From assembly GCA_002456995.1 (NCBI GenBank), contig NTKC01000001.1, forward strand, positions 1 through 64,000: a stretch of 64,000 nt of DNA. The letters are read 5' to 3'. The notes beneath the pieces were generated by a model. It saw only the letters and a list, made by a program, of their open reading frames with translations. It had not been told where the DNA came from and did no database searches. This stretch comes from Candidatus Thioglobus sp. MED-G25 (GTDB lineage: Bacteria; Pseudomonadota; Gammaproteobacteria; Arenicellales; UBA868). Below are positions 52,060 to 61,238 of the stretch, in pieces (position 1 is the stretch's first letter; each line of letters starts with the position of its first letter). Both the position numbers and the translations under genes were made by a program.

Positions 52060-54267
52060 TCAGTGCTGGGTGCTGGCCGGTGTCAGAGGGGCGTTAGCAA
52101 CGTTGCCTGTCTTTCTTTTGCGACGCTCTTCAGAACGATACAGGTTGTGGGCGCGTGATTGCACATTACGCCAAAAGCGGTCGTTGTTTTGCAATGTCTC
52201 GAGTACCTGTCGGTTGCTGATATTTTCGTAAGTGGCGATGAACCGTATTAGGTCGCGTTTGGTTAGGCCGAGATCCATACTGGAGTAATGCAGTCCAGAC
52301 ACGTCTCTCATCTTCCAGCGCGAAGGAGTTACGCTCTGTGGTGGCTGCGGTCGTTGCAGTTTTAGCATCCCTATGCAGATCGCCTTGAACCAGGCGGTTA
52401 TCGTTGGTTTATGAATCTTCATTCGGTGCAGGTCGATAAGGAAAAGATTGCTATTTTCGGGCGTTCGTTCATGCGATTCTTTGGTTCGCTGCAGCAGGAA
52501 ATGGCTGAGGTAGAAGTCCCGATGGTTGGCACCGCTCTTGTGTAGAACTCGAGCTGTTTGTGCGAGTTGTTCGATTAACCAGCGTTTAAAGCAAATTTTA
52601 TCGGGTAGCTTGTTGGCACTACGCCCCCAAAAATTTGTATCTTTGAACAGATCTTCAAGACTTATAGCTTTTGGAATTTCATCTGTCACGATCAGCGATT
52701 GGCGTTTAGCAGGATTGTTTAATATCTTTCCAAAACGGCGTTCCCGGGTGCCATAACCCGCGATGTTGAGGGTATTCAGTCCAAGATTCTGGAGCAGTGT
52801 CAGGCGACGAAGGTGGTGGACACCTTTCCATTCATTTTCCGCACCGAATACGGGCAACCGGAGAGAGGTCAGGTTTTTCCCAATTTCTTTCCAACCCACA
52901 CCATCATGAATTTTCAAGTAGTAACGTTCACCGTTGTGACTGAAGGAAACAGTTCGGCGACCCTCTTCACCTAGCTTGTTTCGAGCCTCTACGACGTTAT
53001 GGGGACCACCAATTGCGTTCTTCCCAATATCCAAGAGCTCATCAAAATTCAATTGGCCAAGATCTTCGCGTAAGTAGACGTTGCGTATATCTTGGCTGTC
53101 AGATATGGAGTTTATTGGGGAGGTTTTTCTACGTTCGTAAGTCTCAATGGCGTCAACGGCTTTGGCTGGCATTTTGTAAAGGGTTGGATTCTTGCCGTAG
53201 CGTTGGCCATTTGCAGACCATTGTTTCTGATAAGGAGAGGTTAGCATGCTCGCCAACTGAGAATTCAGCGCTTCCTGGTCGAACGGTGAATCCAACACGG
53301 TACCTGCCTCGGCGGCTTTTATATGGTCCGCATAACCGCACACATCCGTTGCTAAGACGGGGAGTCCTGCAGCAATAGCTTCAAGCAGAACCGTGCCTGT
53401 ATTTTCGTTATGTGCCGGGTGCACCATCAGATCACCGGCGGCAAGCAGTTTGGGGATGTCTTCTCGTGATCGCCCGCCTAGGAAAAGGACTTGCTTAGAT
53501 ACCGACAGCCTATCGGCCTGTTTTCGGTATTGTTTTTCATCATCATCGTCACCAACAACAATCAGGCTAGTGTGTTCTTGGAGGTCTATCGGCAGACTGG
53601 CTAGAGCATTGATAGCCCGAACTAGCCCTTTAGTTCGAAAACCGGACCCAATGAACATCAGCAATAGATCGTTGATAGGTAGGTCGAGTTCTACGCGGAG
53701 CTTTTCTCTTTGGTGAACGCGATCTGTAATTGGTGAGAAACTTTTGTCGAGTGTCGGAGGAAGCAAGTGGAATCGCTCATTGGGAGTGAAATAATTCTCT
53801 TGGTACTCGCTTTTCTGTCGCTCTGATAGCGAAAGAATGAGCGTTTGGCTTTTCAGACCGAATACGGCTTCTTCAAAAGCATACCGGCCCTTATAGCGTG
53901 CCGACAGTTTGTAGATGGGTGGGTACAGAGTGCTTTTATCCCCGACGTAGCAGCTATCTGCTCCATAGTAAAGATCAAGACCGGGCATTTTGTTGAAGCC
54001 GACAACTACATCAAAGGTCTGTTTCTTGAGTTCTACCTCCAGTTTGTTATGGAATTGCTCGTTTTGGGCATGATTTGAGAATTTCAAGGAAAATTTTAGA
54101 GGCTCTAGAACCGTAAACGGGACTCCTTCCGGACGTTCTCCTTGCCACTCGGATACGAAAACGTGGGTATCGTGCCCCCGCTTTTGGCACTCCTCCAGAA
54201 TTCGGAGAAAGTCGAGTGACAAGCCGCTATAGGGCGAATACTTAAACAGACAGAATGCAATTTTCAT
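52060..54267 (-). CDS. Fused LPS core glycosyltransferase (WaaG) and heptose kinase (WaaP)
   Basis: The 735-residue protein joins two LPS core enzymes. Residues 1-380 are a GT4 glycosyltransferase like WaaG, which adds the first glucose to heptose II: MKIAFCLFKYSPYSGLSLDFLRI, IGSGFRTKGLVRAINALASL, the nucleotide-sugar motif NENTGTVLLEAIAAGLPVLAT (E288, E296). After a short linker, residues 395-700 match WaaP, which phosphorylates heptose I: YYLKIHDGVGWKEIGKNL with the Lys strand, catalytic GANHRDFYLSHFLL (D near 584) and metal-binding LIDLHRM. In Pseudomonas these are separate adjacent genes. The reading frame is continuous, so this is a true fusion rather than a sequencing artefact, unless a base is miscalled. 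Confidence 0.85.
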   Translation of the reverse strand: MKIAFCLFKYSPYSGLSLDFLRILEECQKRGHDTHVFVSEWQGERPEGVPFTVLEPLKFSLKFSNHAQNEQFHNKLEVELKKQTFDVVVGFNKMPGLDLYYGADSCYVGDKSTLYPPIYKLSARYKGRYAFEEAVFGLKSQTLILSLSERQKSEYQENYFTPNERFHLLPPTLDKSFSPITDRVHQREKLRVELDLPINDLLLMFIGSGFRTKGLVRAINALASLPIDLQEHTSLIVVGDDDDEKQYRKQADRLSVSKQVLFLGGRSREDIPKLLAAGDLMVHPAHNENTGTVLLEAIAAGLPVLATDVCGYADHIKAAEAGTVLDSPFDQEALNSQLASMLTSPYQKQWSANGQRYGKNPTLYKMPAKAVDAIETYERRKTSPINSISDSQDIRNVYLREDLGQLNFDELLDIGKNAIGGPHNVVEARNKLGEEGRRTVSFSHNGERYYLKIHDGVGWKEIGKNLTSLRLPVFGAENEWKGVHHLRRLTLLQNLGLNTLNIAGYGTRERRFGKILNNPAKRQSLIVTDEIPKAISLEDLFKDTNFWGRSANKLPDKICFKRWLIEQLAQTARVLHKSGANHRDFYLSHFLLQRTKESHERTPENSNLFLIDLHRMKIHKPTITAWFKAICIGMLKLQRPQPPQSVTPSRWKMRDVSGLHYSSMDLGLTKRDLIRFIATYENISNRQVLETLQNNDRFWRNVQSRAHNLYRSEERRKRKTGNVANAPLTPASTQH

Positions 54268-54364
54268 GAGGAGAACGGCCCCTTTTTCGATAGGCCATTG
54301 TGGATAGTGTAACCGTCTTTACTGCCGATTTTTAGGGTCAATATCAACGCAAGTAGATAGCCGG

Positions 54365-55372
54365 CTATTGCAGCTGACGGCACTCCCAGTTGTAGGCCGT
54401 ACGGCAGATTATCGCCAAGTCATCGTATTGTGGTGTCCAGTTTAAGACCTCCCGAATCGCACGGTTGTCGGCCACTAAATTGGCAGGGTCTCCCGCCCTG
54501 CGCCCAGCCTCTACGATGGATAAGCGCTCGCTGCTGACCTGCTCGACGGTATCAAGAACCTGACGGACACTGAAACCTCGACCATAGCCACAGTTCAAAA
54601 CCTGTGATTCACCCCCTGACTGTAGGTGATCGAGCGCGCATAAATGGGCTGCTGCGAGGTCCTCGACATGAATGTAATCACGGACACAGGTGCCATCAGG
54701 AGTGTCGTAATCGTGACCGAATATTGATATTGACGGGCGCTGCCCGGTTGCGGTTTCACACGCGACCTTGATTAAGTGGGTTGCTTCCGGAGTTGCCTGA
54801 CCCAGAGTGCCGTCAAGACTGGCACCGGCAACGTTGAAATAGCGAAGTGCAACGTACTTGAGACCAGTGTTGCCTTGCCTACCACCAAGCGCCATATCAC
54901 GCAGCGTCCATTCAGTGATTAACTTGGTTCGGCCATAGGGATTGATCGGTATCGTGGGATGGTGTTCGGCAACTGGGATCTGCTCTGGATCTCCGTAAAC
55001 AGCGGCGCTGGAAGAAAAAATAAAGCACCCTACCCCTGATGCACAACATGCGCGGATCAGGTTTAATGATCCGACTACGTTGTTGCGATAGTACTTTGCT
55101 GGCTCAGCGATAGATTCAGGCACAACGATATGCCCGGCAAAGTGAATGACTGCATCGGTCCGCTGCTGGCGTAGGAGTGACGACATGGCGGTCTCATCGC
55201 CAGCATCAAGCTGGTGAAAGTCAGCCGTTGGTGGCACTGCCCAACGATGACCGCTGTACAGATTATCGACAACAGTCACCTGATGTCCCGCTGCCAGTAG
55301 TTGCCGGACAGTGTGCGAGCCAATGTATCCCGCACCACCGGTAACTAAAATTTTGAGGGGAGATGTCGCCAA
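54365..55372 (-). CDS. galE: UDP-glucose 4-epimerase
   Basis: The 335-residue short-chain dehydrogenase converts UDP-glucose to UDP-galactose. Motifs are LVTGGAGYIGSHTVRQLLA (NAD), FSSSAAVYGDPEQ (catalytic Ser), NPYGRTKLITE (Tyr-x3-Lys), RYFNVAGASLDGTLGQ and RRAGDPANLVAD. It starts at a TTG. It lies in the LPS core block, so the galactose it supplies is probably built into the core or surface polysaccharide. Confidence 0.95.
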   Translation of the reverse strand: MATSPLKILVTGGAGYIGSHTVRQLLAAGHQVTVVDNLYSGHRWAVPPTADFHQLDAGDETAMSSLLRQQRTDAVIHFAGHIVVPESIAEPAKYYRNNVVGSLNLIRACCASGVGCFIFSSSAAVYGDPEQIPVAEHHPTIPINPYGRTKLITEWTLRDMALGGRQGNTGLKYVALRYFNVAGASLDGTLGQATPEATHLIKVACETATGQRPSISIFGHDYDTPDGTCVRDYIHVEDLAAAHLCALDHLQSGGESQVLNCGYGRGFSVRQVLDTVEQVSSERLSIVEAGRRAGDPANLVADNRAIREVLNWTPQYDDLAIICRTAYNWECRQLQ

Positions 55373-55443
55373 TTTTTTGGCTCAGACGATTGTAACAATG
55401 GGCATTATATCTGGGCACACGGTCTTTTCTTGAATATTTAGCC

Positions 55444-56472
55444 TCAGATCTGTCCAATTTCAGCCAGCACGTCGGCAACGTGTTGTGGCAAGAGATCTTC
55501 GAGACATCGGGTATGTCCAAATCGACAGGACCGCTGGAAACAAGGCCAGCAGTCGGGTTCCAGAGACACACTTCGGGCATTGCGGCTCAGTGGTGGGGTG
55601 AATTCAGGGCTCGACGCGCCATAAACGGCTACCAGTGGTTTACCGATAGCAGCTGCAACATGCATCAGTCCAGAATCATTGCTAACAACTTGAGTCGCAG
55701 CGCTCAGCAGGTCAACGGCTTGGTCCAGACTGGTCCGTCCGCTGAGGTCTACACAGCGCCCATGAACGGCGTCATTGATAGCTAGGGCAAAAGGCGCGTC
55801 CCGGGAGCTACCCAGTAGCCAAACCCGCCAGCCTTCATTCAGTTTAAGTGACGCGAGTGCGGCAAAATGCCGGACTGGCCAACGCTTTGCTGGGCCGTAC
55901 TCTGCACCGGGACATAGCGCGAGTACCGGGGTGTCGGCGACTGGGACGGCGAGGTTGGCGAGGATGTCGGGTACAGATTCAGGCTTAGATTCTAGTTTGG
56001 GTCTCGGGGTATTTTCGATAAGCGGAGCATCTGCTGACAGCCCAAGTTGCACGAAACGCTGTACCTGCCGGGGTTGTTTTTCCTTGTTGAGCGTGCGCAA
56101 GTCATTGAGCAGTCCGTAACGGGGTTCTTTCCGGTAGCCAGTTCGGTGCGGAATACTAGCTATAAACGGTACCAGTGCCGATTTGATAGAACCCGGCAGG
56201 ACAATGGCCTGATCAAATTGGCGGTGTCGCAGTTGTCGACCCAGGCGAATACGGTCAGTGAGTTGCAGACGATGGTGTGCAAAAGGCGCTGCTATGGCGT
56301 CATCGACTTCCGGCATACGGCTTAACAAGGGTAAGGTACTGTCGGGTGCTGTGACTATGATCCGGCACTGGGGCCGGGTCTGTTTCAATTTGATGAAAAG
56401 ACTCTGCGCCATGATCATGTCACCGACCCAGGCCGGACCGACCACCAGAATATTAGAGGCGATTGTGGTCAT
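55444..56472 (-). CDS. waaF: ADP-heptose:LPS heptosyltransferase II
   Basis: From ATG 56472 it encodes 342 residues of the GT9 family that adds heptose II to the inner LPS core. It shows ILVVGPAWVGDMIMAQSLFIKLKQTRP, the WaaF-type start, LLNDLRTL, LCPGAEYGPAKRWPVRHFAAL (ADP-heptose site) and SNDSGLMHVAAAIGKPLVAVYG. A longer open frame adds 53 residues that overlap the zinc-finger gene and is not credible. waaC is not in the window, so heptosyltransferase I must be elsewhere. Confidence 0.94.
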   Translation of the reverse strand: MTTIASNILVVGPAWVGDMIMAQSLFIKLKQTRPQCRIIVTAPDSTLPLLSRMPEVDDAIAAPFAHHRLQLTDRIRLGRQLRHRQFDQAIVLPGSIKSALVPFIASIPHRTGYRKEPRYGLLNDLRTLNKEKQPRQVQRFVQLGLSADAPLIENTPRPKLESKPESVPDILANLAVPVADTPVLALCPGAEYGPAKRWPVRHFAALASLKLNEGWRVWLLGSSRDAPFALAINDAVHGRCVDLSGRTSLDQAVDLLSAATQVVSNDSGLMHVAAAIGKPLVAVYGASSPEFTPPLSRNARSVSLEPDCWPCFQRSCRFGHTRCLEDLLPQHVADVLAEIGQI

Positions 56473-56515
56473 GGTGGTACCAGATAAGGTGGACCCACCT
56501 CCCGGGGTTGGCCTG

Positions 56516-56746
56516 TCAGGAGCTGTCTTTAAGAATGAATCGCGTACCGCAATAAGGACACAAGGCATCGCCTCCCTTCTCGATAGGCAGATAAACACGC
56601 GGGTGTTGGCTCCATAGCGTCGTGTCTTCACGGGGGCAGAAAAGGGGCAGTTCGCTGTTTGCGATTTCTCGGGTTTGGACAGCGGTATGCTGATCGGCTG
56701 TTACCGTCTCGGTCTGGCCGATCGGGGGCTTTGTTGGAATTGGCAT
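56516..56746 (-). CDS. Zinc-finger domain protein (zf-CHCC)
   Basis: The 76-residue protein ends with the zf-CHCC pattern: LFCPRED, WSQHPRVYLPIEK, and ALCPYCGTRFILKD, giving Cys-His-Cys-Cys ligands. The N-terminal half is polar and low in hydrophobics. Relatives include the NDUFS6-type subunit of complex I and small proteobacterial proteins of unknown function. It lies 14 bases downstream of ilvE and 43 bases upstream of waaF, typical neighbours of such zinc-finger genes. Confidence 0.9.
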   Translation of the reverse strand: MPIPTKPPIGQTETVTADQHTAVQTREIANSELPLFCPREDTTLWSQHPRVYLPIEKGGDALCPYCGTRFILKDSS

Positions 56747-56760
56747 CTTGGCAGTGGTTG

Positions 56761-57681
56761 TTATATTGGGGTCAACCAGTCACGGTGCGCCTGGTGGCGA
56801 CCTAGGACACAGTCAAAATACAATGATTGAAGTTTTTCAGTGACCGGACCGCGCTTACCCGAACCAATGGTGCGGTTATCGAGTTCCCGGACAGGTGTGA
56901 CCTCAGCCGCTGTGCCGGTGAAAAATACTTCATCTGAGATATAGACCTCATCACGGGTGATCCGTTTTTCTACCAACTCGATACCGAGTTCTTTGATCAA
57001 CGTAATTACCGTATCGCGGGTAATGCCTTCGAGTGCGGAGGTCAGATCAGGTGTGTAGATCTTGTTATCGCGCACAATGAAGATGTTTTCGCCAGTGCCT
57101 TCCATGACATACCCCTCAGCATCAAGCATCAGTGCTTCGTCTGCACCGGCTGAGACAGCCTCCTGCAGGGCCAGAATCGAGTTGATGTAGTTACCACAAG
57201 CTTTGGCTCGGCACATGGTGATGTTGACATGGTGCCGCGTCAAGGACGATGTACGGACCTTGATGCCGTTTTCCAATCCGTCATCACCGAGATAAGCACC
57301 CCATTCCCAGGTCGCGATCGCCACATGTGTTGTGAGCATGTCGGCACGAATTCCCATGCCCTCGGATCCGTAAAAAGCCAGTGGTCTGATATAGGCAGCT
57401 TCAAGGCCGTTGGCCCGGATCACCTGTTTCTGTGCGTCATTGAGTGTGTCGGCATCATAGGGCATATCCATACCGAGAATGTGTGCTGATTGAAAAAACC
57501 GATTCGTGTGATCGTGCAGACGAAAAATAGCTGTCCCCTGTTCGCCCTGATAGGCTCGCACGCCTTCAAACACACCCAGCCCGTAATGCAGCGAATGTGT
57601 TAGCACGTGTACTTTGGCATCTCGCCACGGCACCATTTCGCCGTCCATCCAGATAGTGCCGTCGCGGTCTGAAAATGACAT
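56761..57681 (-). CDS. ilvE: Branched-chain amino acid aminotransferase
   Basis: The 306-residue PLP enzyme transaminates leucine, isoleucine and valine. It shows WMDGEMVPWRDAKVHVLTHSLHYG, YIRPLAFYG, the PLP-lysine strand RAKACGNYINSILALQEA, LDAEGYVMEGTGENIFIVR and ALEGITRDTVI. The GGGGA site lies upstream of ATG 57681. It is in the glnE / ilvE / waaF order seen in Pseudomonas and relatives, with the lumazine synthase-like gene inserted between glnE and ilvE. Confidence 0.96.
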   Translation of the reverse strand: MSFSDRDGTIWMDGEMVPWRDAKVHVLTHSLHYGLGVFEGVRAYQGEQGTAIFRLHDHTNRFFQSAHILGMDMPYDADTLNDAQKQVIRANGLEAAYIRPLAFYGSEGMGIRADMLTTHVAIATWEWGAYLGDDGLENGIKVRTSSLTRHHVNITMCRAKACGNYINSILALQEAVSAGADEALMLDAEGYVMEGTGENIFIVRDNKIYTPDLTSALEGITRDTVITLIKELGIELVEKRITRDEVYISDEVFFTGTAAEVTPVRELDNRTIGSGKRGPVTEKLQSLYFDCVLGRHQAHRDWLTPI

Positions 57682-57776
57682 CAGGATTTCCCCAGTGTGT
57701 TGTGTTCTTTGAATCTGAACATCAAGCGCCCCTGTTTAGAGCACAAGTACGCCCCTGTCAACCAGTGATGTTCTGT

Positions 57777-58205
57777 CTAGAGTGGAATATTTTTGGTGTC
57801 CCGAAGCATCCAGCTAACCGCGAGCACAGCATCTCGCGCATAAGTCTCAAGACGAGATTGAATCTGCTCTGGGGTGATTTCGGGTCCCAATATACCGATT
57901 CCAACTGGTTTCATCGTTTCCAACTGAAGGTCGATAATTGATTTAATTACGGCCTGTGCCATAACGAGACCGTGCCCAGTTTCACCACGTTCAATAATGC
58001 CCAGTGTTACAGCACCGACAATAGCTGCTCGCTTTAACGCCTTTTTCAGGGCAAGCGGTTTTTCCATTGAGCCGGGGACCCAAATTGGCTCGTCCAGCTG
58101 TAGTCCTTCATGCATCGCAGTCTCGTGAGCCTGGGCCAGCATGATTTCTCCATAGGCTCGGTGAAATGAACCAATGATGACGGCGATGGTGGGTCCTTTG
58201 TGCAT
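57777..58205 (-). CDS. Lumazine synthase (RibH)-like protein
   Basis: The 142 residues match the 6,7-dimethyl-8-ribityllumazine synthase fold: strand TIAVIIGSFHRAYGEIMLAQAHETA, then WVPGSMEKPLALKKALKR (the VPG-E-PL loop), VGAVTLGIIERGETGHGLVMAQAVIKSIIDLQLE and VGIGILGPEITPEQIQSR. The GIIERGETGH loop differs from the bacterial GxVIRGxTxHFD. The His that follows is shifted in context, so substrate use may differ. It resembles archaeal-like forms. It may be a second paralogue beside a normal ribH elsewhere, or the only riboflavin enzyme of this type. Confidence 0.72.
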   Translation of the reverse strand: MHKGPTIAVIIGSFHRAYGEIMLAQAHETAMHEGLQLDEPIWVPGSMEKPLALKKALKRAAIVGAVTLGIIERGETGHGLVMAQAVIKSIIDLQLETMKPVGIGILGPEITPEQIQSRLETYARDAVLAVSWMLRDTKNIPL

Positions 58206-58307
58206 AACTGTAGAGCAGTGTGTGCAGGCTGAATCGAGAGGATAATTCTACCGCATGGTAGTCGGGGTACGGGTCGAATAAAGCGTTCGGAATGTTTTTG
58301 CTGTGAT

Positions 58308-61187
58308 TCAGTCGACAGACAGATGTTGTTGCCAGAGTGATGTGATTCTGCCACGTTCCATGGCTAGCTGGTTCTGGTCGATCAATGGAGGCATCTCCTG
58401 GAGCTTGAGTCGGTTTTCTGTTGTCAAGTAGAGCGTAAGGATTTCCAATAGGGAAGACCCGGTGTCCGCATCAATCAGGCTTGCGTCGAGCAATGCCTTG
58501 ATGATGGAATAATTGTCTCGATCAACCACGAGTTGAGGGTAATCTCGGGCCCAGTTCAGAACCCAGTACTGGACCAGGAATTCTATGTCGACCAACCCGC
58601 CTCGATCCAGTTTTAGATCGTACTGGCTTGTTGTGCTGCGGCAGTTAACGGCGATGGTTTGATCACGCATGTTGGCAATCGCCTGGGCGAGCGTGGTCGG
58701 TTGGCGAAACGTTAGCAGGATATCTTTTCGGATTGCTTCAAACCGCTCTTCCAATTGCGCATTTCCACAGATCATCCGGGCCCGAACGAGTGCTTGGTGC
58801 TCCCAGGTCCAGGCACTGTCCTGCAGATACCGTGCATAGGCATCCAATGGTGTAACTACCGTACCGGATCGCCCGTCGGGCCTAAGACGCAGATCGATCT
58901 CATAGAGATTTCCAGCCGGGGTTCGCACGGTAAGAATGTGGACCAGTCGTTGCACTAGCCGGCTCAGTCGGTAGCGGCGATCTGCGGCGGCTGACGCACT
59001 TATCGAAGATGGCTGGTCATAGACGAATATAATATCCAGGTCGGAGTTGTATCCCAACTCACCACTGCCGAGCTTCCCATACGCAATAATTCCCAGTTCG
59101 GCTGTGTCTATGTCCAGTAGCGACGGTATCAGAGTTTTGTGCGCGCTATCTAACGCCTGTTCCATCAGGGCTTCGGCCAACGCAGACAGTGCGTGGGACA
59201 CGTCGTGCACACTGAGTAGCCCGGCAATATCAGCGGCACTGACACGAAGGTTATAACCCCAGCGGAATTCACGGAGCAGGTCCATATCCCGTTCGAGATC
59301 GGTACTGTTGGCATTGCCCAGTTTTTTAGTGATCTCCTGCGTAATAGCTGACCGCTTTTCAACCTCGAAATTTGTGATCGGATCCAATAGTTCGTCAAGG
59401 ATAACCGGGTGTTGACCGATCCAGTTACTGATTGAACTTGATGCCGTTGTGAGTTGTACCAGCTGTCTAAGCGCGAGAGGATTTTCGGACAGCAGTGAGA
59501 GATAAGCGGAGCGTCGGCCGATTGTTTCGACGACCGATAACAGTCGGGTGAGCATGACTTCTGGTTCGCTGGACTGCACGCATTCCTCGAGGGCAAGCGG
59601 CAACAGTCGATCGAAGCGTTCACGGCCTTCACGCGAATAAGCGAGATAAAAACGGCTTGTGCGAACGTTTTCCAGCAACTGGATAATTTTGCCGGATTCC
59701 TTAAAGCCCGCTGCAGTCAACCTTTTGGCCGCTGCGTCGGTCGGCAGTTCACCTTGCCAGATATCGGCCAGATAGGTCGTATCTTTAGGGTCGAGGTCTG
59801 CAACAGGGGTGAATATGTCAACAAAAATCTGATGGATGCCTTCGGTTACTTGGCTGAGCCGAGAAAAAAGATGACTTTCAGAATCGAAGACCATGGCTGT
59901 GGCGATGCGTTGTTTCTCCACGGGGTCTTTTGGGATACGATGAGTCTGTTGATCGTCTAAGACCTGGAGACGGTGTTCGAGCCGACGTAGAAAATCGTAA
60001 CCGGAGCGCAGTTGTTCAACACACTGGTGGTCTAGAATGTCCAACGATTCCAGAGCAGACAGGGCGGACCAGATACTTGGTGTTTGGAGCACCTGATGAC
60101 GACCACCGTGGATGATCTGATGGCTCTGCACGATAAACTCGATTTCTCGTATGCCCCCTCGACCTAGCTTGATGTGGTCGGACATATCCTGGTGTTGAAG
60201 CTCTCGCTCAATCAGTGCTTTCATTGAACGGATCGCGTCAATGGCGCCGAAATCCAGGTACTTGCGATATATAAAGGGCCTGAGTGTTTTAAGTAACTGG
60301 GTACCGCCGAGTCGATCCCCGGCAACAGGTCTAGCCTTGATCAAGGCGTAACGTTCCCAGTCCCGTCCGTGTGTCAGGTAATAGTGATCCATCGCGTCGT
60401 AAGACAGTACGAGCGGCCCGCTGTCGCCATTGGGACGTAACCGCATGTCGGTGCGGTAGACGATGCCATCTGCTGTGGGCTCCTCCAGGATAGCGATCAG
60501 CACCTGACCCAGTTTGATAAAGAATTCCTGATTGCTGATCTTGCTCGGACCCAGTGTTTCGCCTGGTTCAGCATAGGCAAATATAAGATCGACATCAGAA
60601 GACAGGTTCAGTTCCCTGCCGCCGAGCTTACCAAGCCCAAATACCGTCAATGCGACGGGGAGACCAGTGTCATCCCCTATAGGTTGTCCGTAGCGATCTG
60701 CAACTTCGCGGTGAGCGCAGGCCAGCGCTATTTCGATGATGGCATCGGCGAGTTCCGACAGTGTGGCGACTACTTCCTCCAGTGTTGCCCACCCAGCAAG
60801 GTCGCGCCATCCGATTCGTGCGACTTCCCGGTGTCTTAAGCGACGCAGTTCCCTAGCCAGCTCGGTACGATGAACAATTCGTCTCCCGATCTCTTGCACA
60901 ATAGTTGTTAGCTCGCCTGGGTGCCTTGGTTGCTCGACACCCGACGGACCACAGAATATTTGAAGCAGTCCCGGTTCCTGAGACAGAACGCGGGCGATAA
61001 AGTCACTGCAGGCGACGATTCGGGCCAATGCCTGTACGGCCTGTTGATTCGAATCATCTGGATTGACTTGGACCGCCGGGTTTTCAAGGTGGTCCAGTAG
61101 GGTTTCCAGGCGTGACAGTACTAAAGGCCGAAGAGTGGACGGCAGGCCAACAACACTATCTTTAACAATGTCTTTGGCCGTTGTCAT
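58308..61187 (-). CDS. glnE: Glutamine synthetase adenylyltransferase/deadenylase
   Basis: The 959-residue bifunctional enzyme adds and removes AMP on glutamine synthetase in response to nitrogen signals. It has two nucleotidyltransferase domains, seen as FGLGKLGGRELNLSSDVDLIFAY (about residue 190-215) and IAYGKLGSGELGYNSDLDIIFVYD (about 700-725), each with the GG/GS-x-D-x-D metal motif, and the repeated GRGGIREIEFIVQ / DRGGLVDIEFLVQ segments. I start at ATG 61187; TTG 61196 is three codons upstream. Confidence 0.96.
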   Translation of the reverse strand: MTTAKDIVKDSVVGLPSTLRPLVLSRLETLLDHLENPAVQVNPDDSNQQAVQALARIVACSDFIARVLSQEPGLLQIFCGPSGVEQPRHPGELTTIVQEIGRRIVHRTELARELRRLRHREVARIGWRDLAGWATLEEVVATLSELADAIIEIALACAHREVADRYGQPIGDDTGLPVALTVFGLGKLGGRELNLSSDVDLIFAYAEPGETLGPSKISNQEFFIKLGQVLIAILEEPTADGIVYRTDMRLRPNGDSGPLVLSYDAMDHYYLTHGRDWERYALIKARPVAGDRLGGTQLLKTLRPFIYRKYLDFGAIDAIRSMKALIERELQHQDMSDHIKLGRGGIREIEFIVQSHQIIHGGRHQVLQTPSIWSALSALESLDILDHQCVEQLRSGYDFLRRLEHRLQVLDDQQTHRIPKDPVEKQRIATAMVFDSESHLFSRLSQVTEGIHQIFVDIFTPVADLDPKDTTYLADIWQGELPTDAAAKRLTAAGFKESGKIIQLLENVRTSRFYLAYSREGRERFDRLLPLALEECVQSSEPEVMLTRLLSVVETIGRRSAYLSLLSENPLALRQLVQLTTASSSISNWIGQHPVILDELLDPITNFEVEKRSAITQEITKKLGNANSTDLERDMDLLREFRWGYNLRVSAADIAGLLSVHDVSHALSALAEALMEQALDSAHKTLIPSLLDIDTAELGIIAYGKLGSGELGYNSDLDIIFVYDQPSSISASAAADRRYRLSRLVQRLVHILTVRTPAGNLYEIDLRLRPDGRSGTVVTPLDAYARYLQDSAWTWEHQALVRARMICGNAQLEERFEAIRKDILLTFRQPTTLAQAIANMRDQTIAVNCRSTTSQYDLKLDRGGLVDIEFLVQYWVLNWARDYPQLVVDRDNYSIIKALLDASLIDADTGSSLLEILTLYLTTENRLKLQEMPPLIDQNQLAMERGRITSLWQQHLSVD

Positions 61188-61238
61188 TAGTTCCAAGGTA
61201 TGGTCCTACACTTCGATAATGCGGATCTTTTTGAGGAC

